Source: Lachnospiraceae bacterium
Lineage (GTDB): Bacteria > Bacillota > Clostridia > Lachnospirales > Lachnospiraceae
Assembly: GCA_025758065.1 (NCBI GenBank)
Contig: CP107199.1
Coordinates: forward strand, 434,001 to 498,000
Length of the DNA stretch: 64,000 nt
Direction of reading: 5' to 3'
The notes under the pieces were generated by a model, which was not told the origin of the DNA, made no database searches, and saw only the letters and a list, made by a program, of their open reading frames with translations. Made by a program: the position numbers and the translations under genes. How positions within the stretch are numbered: the first letter of the stretch is position 1; every line of letters starts with the position of its first letter. Shown here in pieces: positions 16,354 through 25,004 of the stretch.

Positions 16354-16503
16354 TTATTTTGTTTCTTTATGCAGCGTATATTTGCGCAGGCGGGGACAAT
16401 ATTTCATGATTTCCACCCGCTCGGGATGTTTCTGTTTATTTTTCGTCATTGTATAATTTCTATCATGACATTCTGTACACTCTAATGTTATTTTTACTCT
16501 CAT
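16354..16503 (-). CDS. rpmG: Ribosomal protein L33, form missing one zinc-ligand cysteine
   Basis: A 49-residue protein beginning MRVKITLECTECHDRNY and ending KYTLHKETK, clearly L33 of the 50S subunit. Zinc-binding L33 has two CxxC motifs. Here the first is CTEC, but the second reads CPRL, so the fourth ligand is lost. It lies 37 bp downstream of the last gene of the zinc-starvation operon, same strand, with AGGA before the ATG. In Bacillus, zinc-independent L33 paralogues are Zur-controlled and replace the zinc form during starvation. The same role here is inference. Confidence 0.88.
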   Translation of the reverse strand: MRVKITLECTECHDRNYTMTKNKQKHPERVEIMKYCPRLRKYTLHKETK

Positions 16504-16539
16504 AATTTATATGGATCCTTTTTCACTTTCTATTTTTCA

Positions 16540-17478
16540 TCAAAAATAAGGATAAATATATTCCTCTTCCGGCTTCTGTGCCGGTTCTATGCTTTCAGCC
16601 TGTAAAATAATGGAATTTCCATCCCCTGTTATCCCAAGCGTTCCTTTTACAGTCACCCATTCATTATCCTGAAACTGATCTCCCTTTTCTGCATTGATCA
16701 GAAAACCCATGGGAATCAGGTCTGCCGCGCAGCACCACATTGCCAGACGTACCAGGACAAAATCACATTTTCGGGTAATGTCTTCACTACGATATACAAA
16801 GCCTTTTATCTCAACGGTCCAGCCAATATATTTCTCATAGTAATTACTCAGTTCATACATCCAGGTATAATAATCGTCATCTGAAATCGTTATGGTTCTT
16901 GCTTCTTCATTAAGTCCATTTAGCTCATACCATGGATTTTCCTCTTCTGCTCCAGATGTATACACATCTGCTGCTCCTGTGGCTGTTTCTTCTTTATATA
17001 CCTTTGTCTGATCTGCAGCTGTTTCCTGTTCATCCTCAGTACCAGTTTTAGCCGCCTGTGTTGTTTCTTCCGTTTCTTTCTTGCTGTCTCTTTTTATGGA
17101 AGAAAACACCCCATTGTCATCATATCCTGCCATCCCGCTTTCTTCTGGCGTTTTTGGTGGGATCACCATTAAAAGAATGGGAATAATAAATATAAATGAC
17201 CGGGCGATCCTCGCTTTATAACGGGGTATCAGTAAAAAACGGCCTTCTGCCAGTGTCCAGATAAACATAAGTACCGACAATCCATATAGATATGGTTTCA
17301 TCCGTGGAGTTACATACTTTAAATATTTTCCAGAATAAGTCAGATAAAACAGCAAAATTCCAAAGATCAGATAACAGGTACATTCAACCAACGCCTGAAT
17401 ATTTACAGCAACCATACTGTTTCTTTCTCTGTAATCCTCTTTTTCGTTTTTTCTTTTATCCCTCTGCTCTTTTTTCAT
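16540..17478 (-). CDS. TIGR03943/DUF1980 membrane protein, partner of the permease
   Basis: 312 residues. Three hydrophobic segments in the first 100 residues (ALVECTCYLIFGILLFYLTY and two more) are followed by a Ser/Thr/Glu-rich linker and a soluble domain with WTVEIKGFVYR, VRLAMWCCAADLIPMGFLI and a C-terminal OB-like part. This matches the family always found beside a UPF0718/DUF318 permease and often Zur-controlled. Its start overlaps the stop of the upstream fusion gene by 4 bp and has GGAGGG in front. Suspected role in metal handling; biochemical function unproven. Confidence 0.85.
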   Translation of the reverse strand: MKKEQRDKRKNEKEDYRERNSMVAVNIQALVECTCYLIFGILLFYLTYSGKYLKYVTPRMKPYLYGLSVLMFIWTLAEGRFLLIPRYKARIARSFIFIIPILLMVIPPKTPEESGMAGYDDNGVFSSIKRDSKKETEETTQAAKTGTEDEQETAADQTKVYKEETATGAADVYTSGAEEENPWYELNGLNEEARTITISDDDYYTWMYELSNYYEKYIGWTVEIKGFVYRSEDITRKCDFVLVRLAMWCCAADLIPMGFLINAEKGDQFQDNEWVTVKGTLGITGDGNSIILQAESIEPAQKPEEEYIYPYF

Positions 17479-19040
17479 ATCCGGATCCCTCCGTTTTCAA
17501 AAAACACAAACAGCATTATCACTGTAAAACATACCACAAATACAGTCAGTAAAAGACGAAGGACAAATCTGGATTTAAAGCCTGAAAGCAGCATTGCCAC
17601 ATTTTTAATATCCATCATCGGACCAAATACCAGAAATCCCAGGATTGCCCCTACTGGGAAGCTTCCTGCCATGCTCCTGGCAACTACGGCATCAGAGGAA
17701 GAGCAAAGAGAAAGTACAAAAGCAAGGCACATCATCATTAAAAGAGCTACACATGGTCTTACATCCTTTCCTGCTGCCATTGTTGTCTGAAACAGGTTCT
17801 GAAAACAGGAAGAAACCAAAATACCCACAATAAGAAACTTTCCTACAGAGAAAAATTCATTTTGTGCATGCCGGATAAGTTGTTCTATGCGGGATATCCG
17901 TACATCTGGCTGCAGCCAGAAAGTATAATCATCGCATAAAACCGAGGGAGGCATTTTTTGCTCCAGTAAAGGATTTTTTGAAGGCTTTATTGCATATGTA
18001 AGACCACAGATTACTGCACATAAAATTCCAAGACCACATCTCGTAGCGATCATTTTATAATTTCCATTAAAAGCATAATACGTTGACAAGATCACTACCG
18101 GATTGATCACAGGAGATACCAGCATAAATGTGACAGCTGCCGACACAGGTACTCCTTTTTTTACCAGGCTTTTAAAAACCGGTATGGATGCGCAATCACA
18201 TACTGGCAGGCAAAATCCAGCCACAATAGCAAATATCTGACCTGCAAATGTTTTTTGTGGAAAATGTCTCTGGATCCAGTCAGCAGGTACATATATCTGG
18301 ATTAGGGATGACAATAAAACTCCTATAGCAAGAAAAGGCACTGCCTGTAAAAACACTCCCAGGAAAATACCTGCCCACCGGCCCAGATTTATTCCCGTTT
18401 CGTACATCAGCAGACAAAACACCATGTAAAATAATACAAAAGTAATCATGATCAGCAGCCAGTGGACCGGATAAAATTTAACAGCGAAAAATTCTCTTCT
18501 GAAATGCTTCCAGTCATGGCTTGTATACACTTTTATCCCTGGATTACAGCTATGTAAAAATTCTTTTCTTTCTGACCGGGAATGTCTGCTTTTTGTGCGG
18601 ATATAAGCACAGTCACTTCCTGCAATCTGGGAAAATGTGGGAAGTCCGGCATCCATGATCCGGCTTTCCATGTGTCCTCCGTCTGCCACGTAAATGACCC
18701 GTTCCACCGTTACTACCATTTGGGCTGGAGAAGAAAGAAACATTTCTTCTAATGTATGAAAATGCTCGATTCCATTCCACTCTATCAGCATCAGATCTGC
18801 GGGTTGTTTTTCCAGATATAAAATAACTTTTCCAGCTACAGAAAATGGCTCTTTTTCCAGTTCTTTTTTTGAGAAAACAAGCTTTCTTACATTATCTGCC
18901 TGAATAAGAGGTTCTTCTCCTTCCTCAAACTGTAAAACTAAAACATTTGTATCACTCAGTTCTTCTTTTAGCAGCCTGTTGATAAGCGTTGTTTTTCCAG
19001 AATCCAACAGACCAGTTATGACCCAGGTAAATGCTCTCAT
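17475..19040 (-). CDS. Fusion of G3E-like GTPase domain and DUF318 permease
   Basis: 521 residues with two parts. Residues 1 to about 190 resemble a G3E/CobW GTPase: Walker A GLLDSGKTTLINRLL and a D/E-rich second strand, with VTVERVIYVADGG as a likely following strand. From about 200 it is a DUF318 (UPF0718) permease with eight or more helices, the conserved cysteine motif FCLPVCDCASIPVFKSLV and SLCSSSDAVVA. The start at 19040 is preferred because GAAGG precedes it. The family is thought to move a metal or metal complex; tethering a metallochaperone GTPase to it suggests nucleotide-driven delivery. It sits between the separate G3E GTPase and the TIGR03943 gene. Confidence 0.8.
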   Translation of the reverse strand: MRAFTWVITGLLDSGKTTLINRLLKEELSDTNVLVLQFEEGEEPLIQADNVRKLVFSKKELEKEPFSVAGKVILYLEKQPADLMLIEWNGIEHFHTLEEMFLSSPAQMVVTVERVIYVADGGHMESRIMDAGLPTFSQIAGSDCAYIRTKSRHSRSERKEFLHSCNPGIKVYTSHDWKHFRREFFAVKFYPVHWLLIMITFVLFYMVFCLLMYETGINLGRWAGIFLGVFLQAVPFLAIGVLLSSLIQIYVPADWIQRHFPQKTFAGQIFAIVAGFCLPVCDCASIPVFKSLVKKGVPVSAAVTFMLVSPVINPVVILSTYYAFNGNYKMIATRCGLGILCAVICGLTYAIKPSKNPLLEQKMPPSVLCDDYTFWLQPDVRISRIEQLIRHAQNEFFSVGKFLIVGILVSSCFQNLFQTTMAAGKDVRPCVALLMMMCLAFVLSLCSSSDAVVARSMAGSFPVGAILGFLVFGPMMDIKNVAMLLSGFKSRFVLRLLLTVFVVCFTVIMLFVFFENGGIRI

Positions 19041-19041
19041 T

Positions 19042-20037
19042 TCAAACACCTTCATTCCACAAAGCCTTTATCTGTTCTCTGTCCAGACCAGTTCCAATAA
19101 AACATACCTGATCTGACTCTGCACTGGTAGGTTCTATGCTTAAATATCCTGGTACAAAGTGAAAAACCAGATTTTTTGGCTCATCCTGTGCTGTATTTTT
19201 CGCTGAAAGGATCCCTTTTCCACGAAGGATCTCACCTTCTGCCTGCTTTACAACATACATGACTCTTCTTTTTAATTCTTCCAATGCAACCGGCTGATCA
19301 CATTTTAATGTAACAGAAGAAAAAATCTCGCCTGCAAAATGCTTTCTGAAAAAGCCTATTTTCCGTTCTCTTCCACTGTCTGCCTTTCTTCGGATCCGCA
19401 CAGGTTTCATGGAAATTGCCTGTTCCAATTCCAGTTTCAGGATACGGCTGTTTTTAAATCCATAACGGAAAACTCTGCCTGGTATCTCTGACCACGAACC
19501 TGTCTCTATCCTTGCTTCCGGATTCAGTTCTTTTATCTTTTTCATAACTGTCAGTACCTGATTCGGCTGCTCTTTCTGATGACTAAAAAGGATCATATCA
19601 CCATAAAGAATCTGATCCTCATAAATTTCTCCGTAGTTTTTTCTGTATTTATCAAAAAAGCGCACATCTACCGTTGTGATCGTCTGCTGCAACTGGAGCT
19701 TTCCCTGATCTTCCAGCGAAAAACATGATTTTAATATGTCTGAAAGTTTTCCTACACCTGAAGGTTCTATCAGCAGCACTTCTGGAGCATAACTGGACAG
19801 TAGCATTTCCACTGTTTTTTTTAAATCACCTGCCAGACTGCAGCAAATGCAGCCTTCAGTCAGGCTGTTCACTTTCAGATCGTATTTTTCAAGGAGACTG
19901 GCATCAATTCTTGCTTCTCCAAAATCATTTTCGATCACAGCTATTTTCTTACCTTTAAAAGCTGTGTTTATGATCGTCTTTATAAGCGTTGTTTTTCCGG
20001 ACCCAAGAAATCCGGATATAATATAAGCTTCTGTCAT
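19042..20037 (-). CDS. G3E/CobW-family GTPase, probable zinc metallochaperone
   Basis: 331 residues. Walker A GFLGSGKTTLIKTII near the N-terminus, then the metal-binding TEGCICCSLAGDL (CxCC) near residue 65, and a C-terminal CobW_C-like domain. Proteins of this type (ZagA, YciC, ZNG1) deliver zinc to client enzymes when it is scarce. The start at 20037, with GAAGGAA before it, fits the family; the open frame extends further upstream but carries no family sequence. Cotranscribed with znuABC. Confidence 0.9.
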   Translation of the reverse strand: MTEAYIISGFLGSGKTTLIKTIINTAFKGKKIAVIENDFGEARIDASLLEKYDLKVNSLTEGCICCSLAGDLKKTVEMLLSSYAPEVLLIEPSGVGKLSDILKSCFSLEDQGKLQLQQTITTVDVRFFDKYRKNYGEIYEDQILYGDMILFSHQKEQPNQVLTVMKKIKELNPEARIETGSWSEIPGRVFRYGFKNSRILKLELEQAISMKPVRIRRKADSGRERKIGFFRKHFAGEIFSSVTLKCDQPVALEELKRRVMYVVKQAEGEILRGKGILSAKNTAQDEPKNLVFHFVPGYLSIEPTSAESDQVCFIGTGLDREQIKALWNEGV

Positions 20038-20081
20038 ATCTGTTCCTTCTTTCTGCCAGACCCATTTATAAAAACAATTAT

Positions 20082-20885
20082 TCAACTTCTGTTCAGCATA
20101 TTTTTTACTATAAGCACCACAATTAAAAATACCACACCTACCAGTACAATAGTCCCACCTGGCTTTAATCCCAGATAATAGGCGGCACTCAGTCCAATAA
20201 TCATAAATACCACATCCAGGATCACCGCCAGAAGAACCGTCTGATGATAGCTTTTTCCCAGCTGTATGGCACAAGCTACAGGCACTACCATCATGGAGGA
20301 CACGATCAGTGCACCTACTGTTCTTGCTGCTACGGATACAGTCACTGCGATCAACACTGTAAACAGGAAATTTACCATTTTAACCGGCACACCTGCCAAT
20401 CTAGCACTTTTCTCGTCCAAAGATATATAGAATAATTCTTTGTAAAACAATATAAACAACAAAAGAACTGCCATACAAATACTGACCACAAGATACAGTT
20501 CTTCATTGCTGATTGCAACAATACTTCCAAAAAGAAAACTGTTAAAATTTGCTGTATTTTTTACAAATCCAGACAATACACCTGCCAGCCCAATCCCTGC
20601 AGACATGGTTATGGCGATGGACATTTCTGAAAAGCGAGGCAGTTTTCTGCGTATTCCCTCCATTCCGAGAGCCGCCAGCACACAGGTCACGGAAGCAGTA
20701 AACACCGGATTTATCCCAAGGATCAGACCAATGGCAACTCCAGCTAAGGAAGTATGGGACAATGCATCTCCGATCATAGACAGTCTTTTGCAGACTACCA
20801 CTATGCCAATACAGGGAATCACTGCTGCCAGCAGGATGCCTACAATAAAAGCCCTTTGCATAAATGCATATTTAAACATCTCCAT
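20082..20885 (-). CDS. znuB: Zinc ABC transporter permease
   Basis: 267 residues, about eight membrane helices, of the ABC-3 family that imports Zn(II) or Mn(II). Typical pieces: RAFIVGILLAAVIPCIG at the start, LSMIGDALSHTSLAGVAIG and VGALIVSSMMVVPVACAIQL. Its start overlaps the ATPase gene by 14 bp, indicating coupled translation. Zinc rather than manganese is inferred from the Zur-type regulator and the GTPases in the operon. Confidence 0.92.
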   Translation of the reverse strand: MEMFKYAFMQRAFIVGILLAAVIPCIGIVVVCKRLSMIGDALSHTSLAGVAIGLILGINPVFTASVTCVLAALGMEGIRRKLPRFSEMSIAITMSAGIGLAGVLSGFVKNTANFNSFLFGSIVAISNEELYLVVSICMAVLLLFILFYKELFYISLDEKSARLAGVPVKMVNFLFTVLIAVTVSVAARTVGALIVSSMMVVPVACAIQLGKSYHQTVLLAVILDVVFMIIGLSAAYYLGLKPGGTIVLVGVVFLIVVLIVKNMLNRS

Positions 20886-21609
20886 ATTCCAATTCCTTTT
20901 CCTTTTTTAAAGTGTCTCTCTGCGCACAGCAGCCTTTTATCTGTCTCAATTTTCCCTCTTCCAACAGCCATACTGTATCTGCATACGCTTCCATTCTCTG
21001 CCTGTCATGAGTGATCATAAAGATTGTTACATCCTGTTCCTTGTGGATTTTTTTTAGAAGTTCATAAAAATTTTCTGTACTGTTCTCATCCATTCCAGAT
21101 GTAGGCTCATCTAAAAGAAGCAGTTTCGGTTTGTTTACAAGAGCCCTTGCTAAAAGTACTCTCTGCTGCTGTCCGCCGGACAGCTTTCCGATCAGTCTTT
21201 TGGAAAATTTTTCCATCCCCACCCCAGCAAGTGCCTGTTGTACCATTTCTTTTTCTTCTTTACCGGCAAAGCGAAATTTTCCAATCCTGGTATATAAATT
21301 AGCCTGAACGATTTCTTCTACTGATGCAGGAAAATTCTGATATGACGCCATTCCTCCCTGAGGTACATAGCTAATCTTTGACCAGCTATGAAACTGGCAG
21401 ACATTCTGCCCAAACAACCGGATCGCTCCCTGTTCATCCAGAGAGATTTCTCCTAACATCAGCTTTAACAATGTACTTTTTCCTGCTCCGTTCTGACCCA
21501 GAAGGACACAAAAAGTGCCTTCTGGGACCGTAAATTGAATCTGTTTTAATACCTGAACATTTCCATAAGAAAATTTCTGTATCTGTACTTCTATGGTGTC
21601 CATTTCCAT
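20872..21609 (-). CDS. znuC: Zinc ABC transporter ATP-binding protein
   Basis: A 245-residue ATPase with Walker A LLGQNGAGKSTLLKLML, signature LSGGQQQRVLLARAL, Walker B LLLLDEPTSGMD and the switch region IFMITHDRQRM. It energises uptake by ZnuB. It lies 64 bp after znuA and overlaps znuB. Intact. Confidence 0.92.
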   Translation of the reverse strand: MEMDTIEVQIQKFSYGNVQVLKQIQFTVPEGTFCVLLGQNGAGKSTLLKLMLGEISLDEQGAIRLFGQNVCQFHSWSKISYVPQGGMASYQNFPASVEEIVQANLYTRIGKFRFAGKEEKEMVQQALAGVGMEKFSKRLIGKLSGGQQQRVLLARALVNKPKLLLLDEPTSGMDENSTENFYELLKKIHKEQDVTIFMITHDRQRMEAYADTVWLLEEGKLRQIKGCCAQRDTLKKEKELEYGDV

Positions 21610-21673
21610 ACTCCTGTCTGTCTAAATGGTCTGTTTTGTGCTTTTAGAATTATTTATAAATGGTCTGTTATTT

Positions 21674-22702
21674 TTACTCTAAAGCTGCTTTTAACTTTTC
21701 TAAGTTGCTTTCCATCACAGAAAAATAATCTTCTCCTGCTGCCAATTCCTCATCACCAAGTCCTTCCAATGGATTTAACATTTCTGCTGACGCACCTGTT
21801 TCATACGCAATGGTTTCTGCCACCTTTGGGCTGACCAGCTCTTCAAAGAAGATCACTTTTACATGATTTTCTCTTACAAAATCAATGACTTCTGCCATTT
21901 TGGCCGGATCTGGTTCTGAGTCAGGGGACAGTCCTTCAATTCCTACCTGTTTTAAACCATAGGCATCGCAAAGATAACCAAATGCTTCATGGGCAACTAC
22001 AATATTTTTGTTTGTCAGCCCAGAAATAGTATCTCTATACTCCTGATCCAGCTGGTCAAATTTAGCTGCATATTCTGTATAATTTGCTTCATAGTAAGAC
22101 TGGTTGTTCGGATCTGCTTTTACAAAAGCATCTTTGATATTTTCCATTTCCTTCTTTGCATTTAACGGACTTAGCCAGACATGAGGATCATACTGCCCAT
22201 GATCCTCATCAGTTTCTTCATGCTCTTCTTTTTCCTCATGACCCAGACGCAAAGTAATCCCCTCTGATGCTTCAACAGAAACCAGATTTCTATTTTCCAG
22301 ACTTGCCAGAACTGTACTTACCCAGTGCTCCATACCTGCCCCACTATATACAAACACATCTGCATCTTCCAGATTTTTAATATCTGTAGCTGCCGGCTCC
22401 CAGTCATGTGGCTCTGTGCCAGCCGGAACCATATCCATTACCTTAACCTTATCTCCACCAATCTTAACTGCAAAGTCATACATGGGGTAGAAGCTTGCCA
22501 TTACCTTCAATTTGCTTTCTTCTGCCTCCTTTTCAGTCTCAACGGTTCCGTCTTTTGAAACTGCTTCACTCTTTTTTGCTGCCTTTTCTACTGTTATCTC
22601 AGTTGATACACTCTTTGTTTTAGAGCAGCCTGAAAGCATGGGTACACAAATAAACGCTGTCATCATCAGCGCACCGGCTATAATATTCAATTTTCTCTTC
22701 AT
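21674..22702 (-). CDS. znuA: Zinc-binding lipoprotein of the ABC transporter
   Basis: 342 residues. A signal peptide and lipobox LSGC (residues about 24-27) attach it to the membrane. The cluster A-I domain has DVFVYSGAGMEHW, a His/Glu-rich loop HEEKEEHEETDEDHG before DPHVWLSP, and IVVAHEAFGYL, which supply the metal-binding histidines. The acidic His-rich loop is typical of zinc rather than manganese binders. GAAAGGAA supports the start at 22702. Confidence 0.92.
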   Translation of the reverse strand: MKRKLNIIAGALMMTAFICVPMLSGCSKTKSVSTEITVEKAAKKSEAVSKDGTVETEKEAEESKLKVMASFYPMYDFAVKIGGDKVKVMDMVPAGTEPHDWEPAATDIKNLEDADVFVYSGAGMEHWVSTVLASLENRNLVSVEASEGITLRLGHEEKEEHEETDEDHGQYDPHVWLSPLNAKKEMENIKDAFVKADPNNQSYYEANYTEYAAKFDQLDQEYRDTISGLTNKNIVVAHEAFGYLCDAYGLKQVGIEGLSPDSEPDPAKMAEVIDFVRENHVKVIFFEELVSPKVAETIAYETGASAEMLNPLEGLGDEELAAGEDYFSVMESNLEKLKAALE

Positions 22703-22767
22703 AATGCTTATATTCCTTTCAAATATACATACTGAATGCATAATACTGTATTTTGTTCCGGAATATT

Positions 22768-23088
22768 TTAATCATTTAAACGGATTTTTAAGCTGACTAA
22801 AGACACCGGACATAATTCGAGTCCGGCCAGATATAAAAGAATGATTATTTCTGTTAATATATAGGCAAAGGCAAGCACATCTCCCATTCCCACTGCCTGT
22901 GTAAGCAGACGGATCTCGTGTTCACAGCTTTCCATCTGGGTACAGACCGGGCAGTCCTCGCCAATACACTCATGTTCTGTATGCGTAATGATAAAAAAGC
23001 CAGAAAGAAGCAGCAAAACAGCAACCATGACCGCTGTAAACACTGCCATGATCTTTTTGCTCTTAGAAATAGAAATAAGATCGTTCAC
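22768..23088 (-). CDS. Small membrane protein of the zinc operon, 106 aa
   Basis: Two hydrophobic segments (residues about 14-34 and 70-88) surround an extracytoplasmic loop with TEHECIGEDCPVCTQMESCE. The loop's Cys and His residues could bind zinc. Lachnospiraceae commonly carry such a protein between a Fur-type regulator and znuA, though I know no assigned function. GGAGG-like spacing before ATG at 23088 is good. It may sense or buffer metal; this is inference. Confidence 0.75.
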   Translation of the reverse strand: MNDLISISKSKKIMAVFTAVMVAVLLLLSGFFIITHTEHECIGEDCPVCTQMESCEHEIRLLTQAVGMGDVLAFAYILTEIIILLYLAGLELCPVSLVSLKIRLND

Positions 23089-23133
23089 GTCTGCGCCTCC
23101 TTTATATGCTCTGGCAACTTTTTATATTCGGTG

Positions 23134-23565
23134 TTATGCAAAATCTCTACTGTTTTTTTCCTTTTTGCAACAGCCACAATATCCATACAGTATCATATGA
23201 TGTCGATCAAGTTCAAAACCATGTTCCTCTGAAATATGATCAAAAAAAGCTTCCAGTCTGGAACATTCCAACGGGATAAAACGCCCACACTTAAGGCACA
23301 CCAGTTTTCCAGGTTTTTCTAATATTTCTTTCTCTGCGAAACAATATCTTGTTTTGGTTCCATCTTCTGTAGGAAGTTTAATAACTTTTCCTTCCTCTTC
23401 CAGACGTTCCAATGCCCGGTACACCGTCGTATATCCCACTGTTATATTATCTTTCTCCAGACACTCCATAAACTGATCTACCGTAAGAAAACGCAGTTTT
23501 TGTTTTTTTAGGCAGCCTAAAATGACTTCCTGTTGTCTGGTTTTATATTTTCCCCGCTCTGCCAT
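23134..23565 (-). CDS. zur: Fur-family zinc uptake repressor
   Basis: 143 residues. N-terminal winged helix with TVGYTTVYRALERLEEEG, then a dimerisation domain with the structural-zinc cysteines CLKCG and CGCC and the metal-site sequence DRHHMILYGYCG. It is the first gene of the operon with znuABC and zinc chaperones, which favours Zur over Fur or PerR. The ATG at 23565 is preferred over an in-frame TTG two codons upstream. A 7-1-7 palindrome lies in its promoter. Confidence 0.9.
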   Translation of the reverse strand: MAERGKYKTRQQEVILGCLKKQKLRFLTVDQFMECLEKDNITVGYTTVYRALERLEEEGKVIKLPTEDGTKTRYCFAEKEILEKPGKLVCLKCGRFIPLECSRLEAFFDHISEEHGFELDRHHMILYGYCGCCKKEKNSRDFA

Positions 23566-23651
23566 ATACAACTCTTCTTTCGTTTTATTTATGGATCACA
23601 GAATAATCCTGATCCGATTTGCTTATTCCTTGATTTGACCGAATTTGAATT

Positions 23652-23694
23652 TGAAAACCGTTTTCATATTATATCAATCATCCCATAATGTCAA
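23652..23694 (-). promoter_or_regulatory. Promoter and Zur-like 7-1-7 box of the zinc operon
   Basis: TGAAAAC-C-GTTTTCA (23652-23666) is a perfect 7-1-7 palindrome, the geometry of Fur-family operators. On the minus strand it lies just downstream of TTGACA (23689-23694) and TATAAT (23668-23673; a TAATAT alternative gives a 17-bp spacer). Repressor binding would cover the transcription start. Confidence 0.7.
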
Positions 23695-23770
23695 CAAGAA
23701 CATTTTTAAAGCCGCCAAAATTTTTCTCTTTTACACGAACAAAAACGACTCGTTGTCCACGCAAATAAAA

Positions 23771-23808
23771 AGCCACCCAAAAAAGCTTTTACGCTTCTTT
23801 AGGTGACT
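23771..23808 (-). terminator. Terminator of hsp20 copy 2
   Basis: AGCCACC/GGTGACT outer stem and an inner AAGC-ttttac-GCTT hairpin; minus-strand T-run follows. Diverged from the copy 1 terminator but still foldable. Confidence 0.65.
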
Positions 23809-23879
23809 TTTATTTATACCTTATAATCTTATAACCTTATGATCTTATTTAGTTGACCAGCTCTCGCATCCTATTCCTA

Positions 23880-24344
23880 TTAACCTTCAATAGAAACATA
23901 CTTCTTCTGCTCTACTGCCGGCTTTGCTTCCTTCTTCGGAACAAACAGCTTCAGGATACCATGTTTGAACTCGCCCTTGATATCTTCTTCTGTGATGTCT
24001 TCGCCTACATAGAAGCTTCTCTCGCAGGATCCTGCGTAACGCTCTTTGCGGATGTAACGGCCGGATTTCTTATCCTGTTCGTCTTTATCAAGTCCCTTGG
24101 CTGCACTGATGGTCATATAACCATTCTCCAGGGATACCTTGATCTCATCTTTTGTAAATCCAGGCAGATCCATTTCCAACTCATAACCGCCTTCTGTTTC
24201 CTTGATATCAGTCTTCATCAGGTTCTTGCCTCTGCGGCCGTACAGCTTCTTTTCTACATTGCTTTCTGCGTTATCATCGAAAAATGGAAAATCCTTCATA
24301 AAGTTATCAAATAAATCTTCTCCAAAAATACTAGGCATTAACAT
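23880..24344 (-). CDS. Hsp20/alpha-crystallin small heat-shock protein, copy 2
   Basis: Encodes the same 154-residue protein as 15661-16125, residue for residue, although about nine codons differ silently (for example in the stretch encoding the YGRRGKNL region). Same domain layout and role as a holdase. Its promoter has TTTACA instead of TTGACA and a shifted CIRCE arm, so expression levels may differ. The upstream side abuts a transposase remnant. Confidence 0.95.
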   Translation of the reverse strand: MLMPSIFGEDLFDNFMKDFPFFDDNAESNVEKKLYGRRGKNLMKTDIKETEGGYELEMDLPGFTKDEIKVSLENGYMTISAAKGLDKDEQDKKSGRYIRKERYAGSCERSFYVGEDITEEDIKGEFKHGILKLFVPKKEAKPAVEQKKYVSIEG

Positions 24345-24448
24345 AAGTCATCTCTCCTTTTCCTATACTCTCTATGCTTTATTTTACTTGTTATCTTTTG
24401 GAACCGGGGATGTTTGGAAACCTTCCGGAACCTTTGGCATCTTACTTC

Positions 24449-24476
24449 TTTGCCTCTTTGCCTCTTTGCCTCTTTG
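24449..24476. repeat. Tandem 8-bp repeat in hsp20 copy 2 leader
   Basis: TTTGCCTC three times followed by TTTG; the copy 1 leader has a single, altered unit at the same place. Probably replication slippage in the 5' untranslated region. Confidence 0.8.
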
Positions 24477-24510
24477 TTCCTTTCTGTTTCCCTTCCTTTG
24501 TTCTATCTGT

Positions 24511-24553
24511 AATATAACACTTATTGTTAGCAATGTAAAGAGATGAGTGCTAA
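24511..24553 (-). promoter_or_regulatory. CIRCE-like operator and promoter of hsp20 copy 2
   Basis: TTAGCAATG-N9-GAGTGCTAA at 24527-24553. Minus-strand TTTACA (24534-24539) and TATATT (24511-24516) are 17 bp apart. One arm of CIRCE is perfect. Confidence 0.8.
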
Positions 24554-24576
24554 TTTTTTGTGAAGAATTTGTGACG

Positions 24577-25004
24577 CCTTGAAAGCTTTCTTCAGTGCAT
24601 TTATGACCATTCTGGTGTCCAAGGTATCATCTACCTCCCAGCCAATAATACAACGGCTATACCAGTCAATGATGGCTGTCAGATACAGGAAGCCGTGCTT
24701 GATGGGGATATAGGTGATGTCGATTGACCATGCCTGATTTGGACGGTCGATAACGGCGTTACGAAGCAGATACGGGCAGACTTTTACCTGTTGCATACGT
24801 TTGGAAAGATTCATCTTTGGATAGAGCGGATCAATCCCCATTTTAGTCATATAGCGGCGCGTTTTCCGGCGTCCCACTTGATGACCAAGCATTTTCAGCT
24901 ATGAAGACATTTGACGGGCTCCCCAGGTAGGATTATCGGTATGCAGATGATCAATGATAGCTTTGCATTCTAATTCTTCCTGAGATATGGGTGTTCCATT
25001 ATAT
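24577..25004 (-). pseudogene. IS3-family transposase remnant
   Basis: Closely related to the central part of the transposase at 7060-8214 (from about YYNGTHISQEELECKAI to MVINALKKAFK). Both ends of the gene are missing, and a TAG replaces a Gln codon just before LKMLGHQVGRRKTRRYM. The catalytic Asp in WSIDITYIP survives but the second Asp and the Glu are gone. It abuts the hsp20 duplication on one side and the next ORF on the other. Confidence 0.9.

Larger units (their letters stand above)
23769..24574 (-). repeat. Segmental duplication carrying hsp20 copy 2 (pair of 15557-16339)
   Basis: About 800 bp matching 15557-16339 from terminator through coding region to CIRCE and promoter. Coding differences are all silent. 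The offset is 8219 bp in the gene but 8235 bp at CIRCE, because the leader here has two extra copies of an 8-bp unit. Similarity stops shortly past CIRCE, where an IS3 remnant begins. Confidence 0.9.

Noticed and set aside
23652..23666. CcpA cre site reading of TGAAAACCGTTTTCA
   Set aside because: The spacing is 7-1-7 (15 bp) rather than the 14-bp cre pattern, and the gene downstream is a Fur-family regulator with zinc transporters.
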